Positions 63,923 to 64,000 of a DNA stretch of 64,000 nt are shown in pieces. A model generated the notes under the pieces. The model ran no database searches. It saw only the letters and a list, made by a program, of their open reading frames with translations, and was not told the DNA's origin. This DNA comes from CAVZAB01 sp963773155 (lineage in GTDB: Bacteria; Pseudomonadota; Alphaproteobacteria; Rhizobiales; Beijerinckiaceae). Each line of letters opens with the position of its first letter. The first letter of the stretch is position 1. The translations under genes and the position numbers were made by a program. The DNA is taken from contig CAVZAB010000005.1 in NCBI GenBank assembly GCA_963773155.1, forward strand, positions 114,982 to 178,981. The letters are read 5' to 3'.

Positions 63923-64000
63923 AGCACAGCGAGGCTGTTGTCGAAGCCTTGATTGCCGGGGGATGGGGCCCGGATTATGCTCGCTTTGGACAGGGGAGGC

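Overview
The window is a high-GC stretch of an alphaproteobacterial chromosome. The order is not resolved. Support comes from a DUF2865 protein, a two-domain NadE, class II DAHP synthase, a second GltX-type synthetase, small type I PssA and Psd, Maf/YacG beside tRNA-Phe, a GcrA-like regulator, and DgkA/HAD/rpiA/gor neighbours. About 0.1-49 kb is mostly ordinary chromosome. About 50-64 kb is an accessory, largely decayed region downstream of a tRNA-Phe gene.

Layout. 0.1-6.3 kb: GYD protein, TTC38-like repeat protein, FAD/BBE oxidoreductase, a DUF1214 gene scrap, tRNA-Val(CAC) and gph. 6.5-16 kb: secreted protein, N,N-dimethylformamidase-like protein, gabD, rpiA, DUF2059, glutathione reductase, MFS transporter, class II DAHP synthase, dgkA, and a ruined LigB-type dioxygenase. 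16.7-30 kb: HAD hydrolase, nadE, gltX, DUF2865, cysS, cimA, LOG, LysM protein, Atm1-type ABC exporter and psd. 30-43 kb: a type I secretion locus lying between psd and pssA. It has an exporter with a degenerate C39 domain, a membrane fusion protein and a translationally coupled 897-residue Sel1-repeat protein on the minus strand. Diverging from it is a 1573-residue protein with three near-identical ~459-residue repeats and a glycine-rich, RTX-like C-terminus. 43.4-47.7 kb: a polyamine-type ABC importer operon (A-D-B-C order) with a good sigma-54 promoter match. 47.8-50.2 kb: pssA, infA, maf, yacG, tRNA-Phe. 50.3-64 kb: hypothetical genes, an excisionase-like HTH protein, an IS3-family element, phage-type fragments (methyltransferase N-terminus, GcrA-like protein, HNH proteins), ppk2, a lipoprotein hydrolase and a broken HigA antitoxin.

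Many essential-looking genes (rpiA, aroF, nadE, gor and others) carry a single one-base frameshift. In six cases the disruption is an extra base exactly where removing it restores a GANTC site, the CcrM methylation motif of Alphaproteobacteria. Several others are homopolymer deletions. I read these as consensus errors of long-read sequencing of methylated DNA, not biological inactivation, and annotate the genes across the frameshift. In the 50-64 kb region real decay and sequence error are mixed.

The best candidate for an undescribed system is the secretion locus at 30.4-43.3 kb: exporter, adaptor, giant Sel1 protein and giant repeat substrate, with no TolC-type outer membrane gene alongside.
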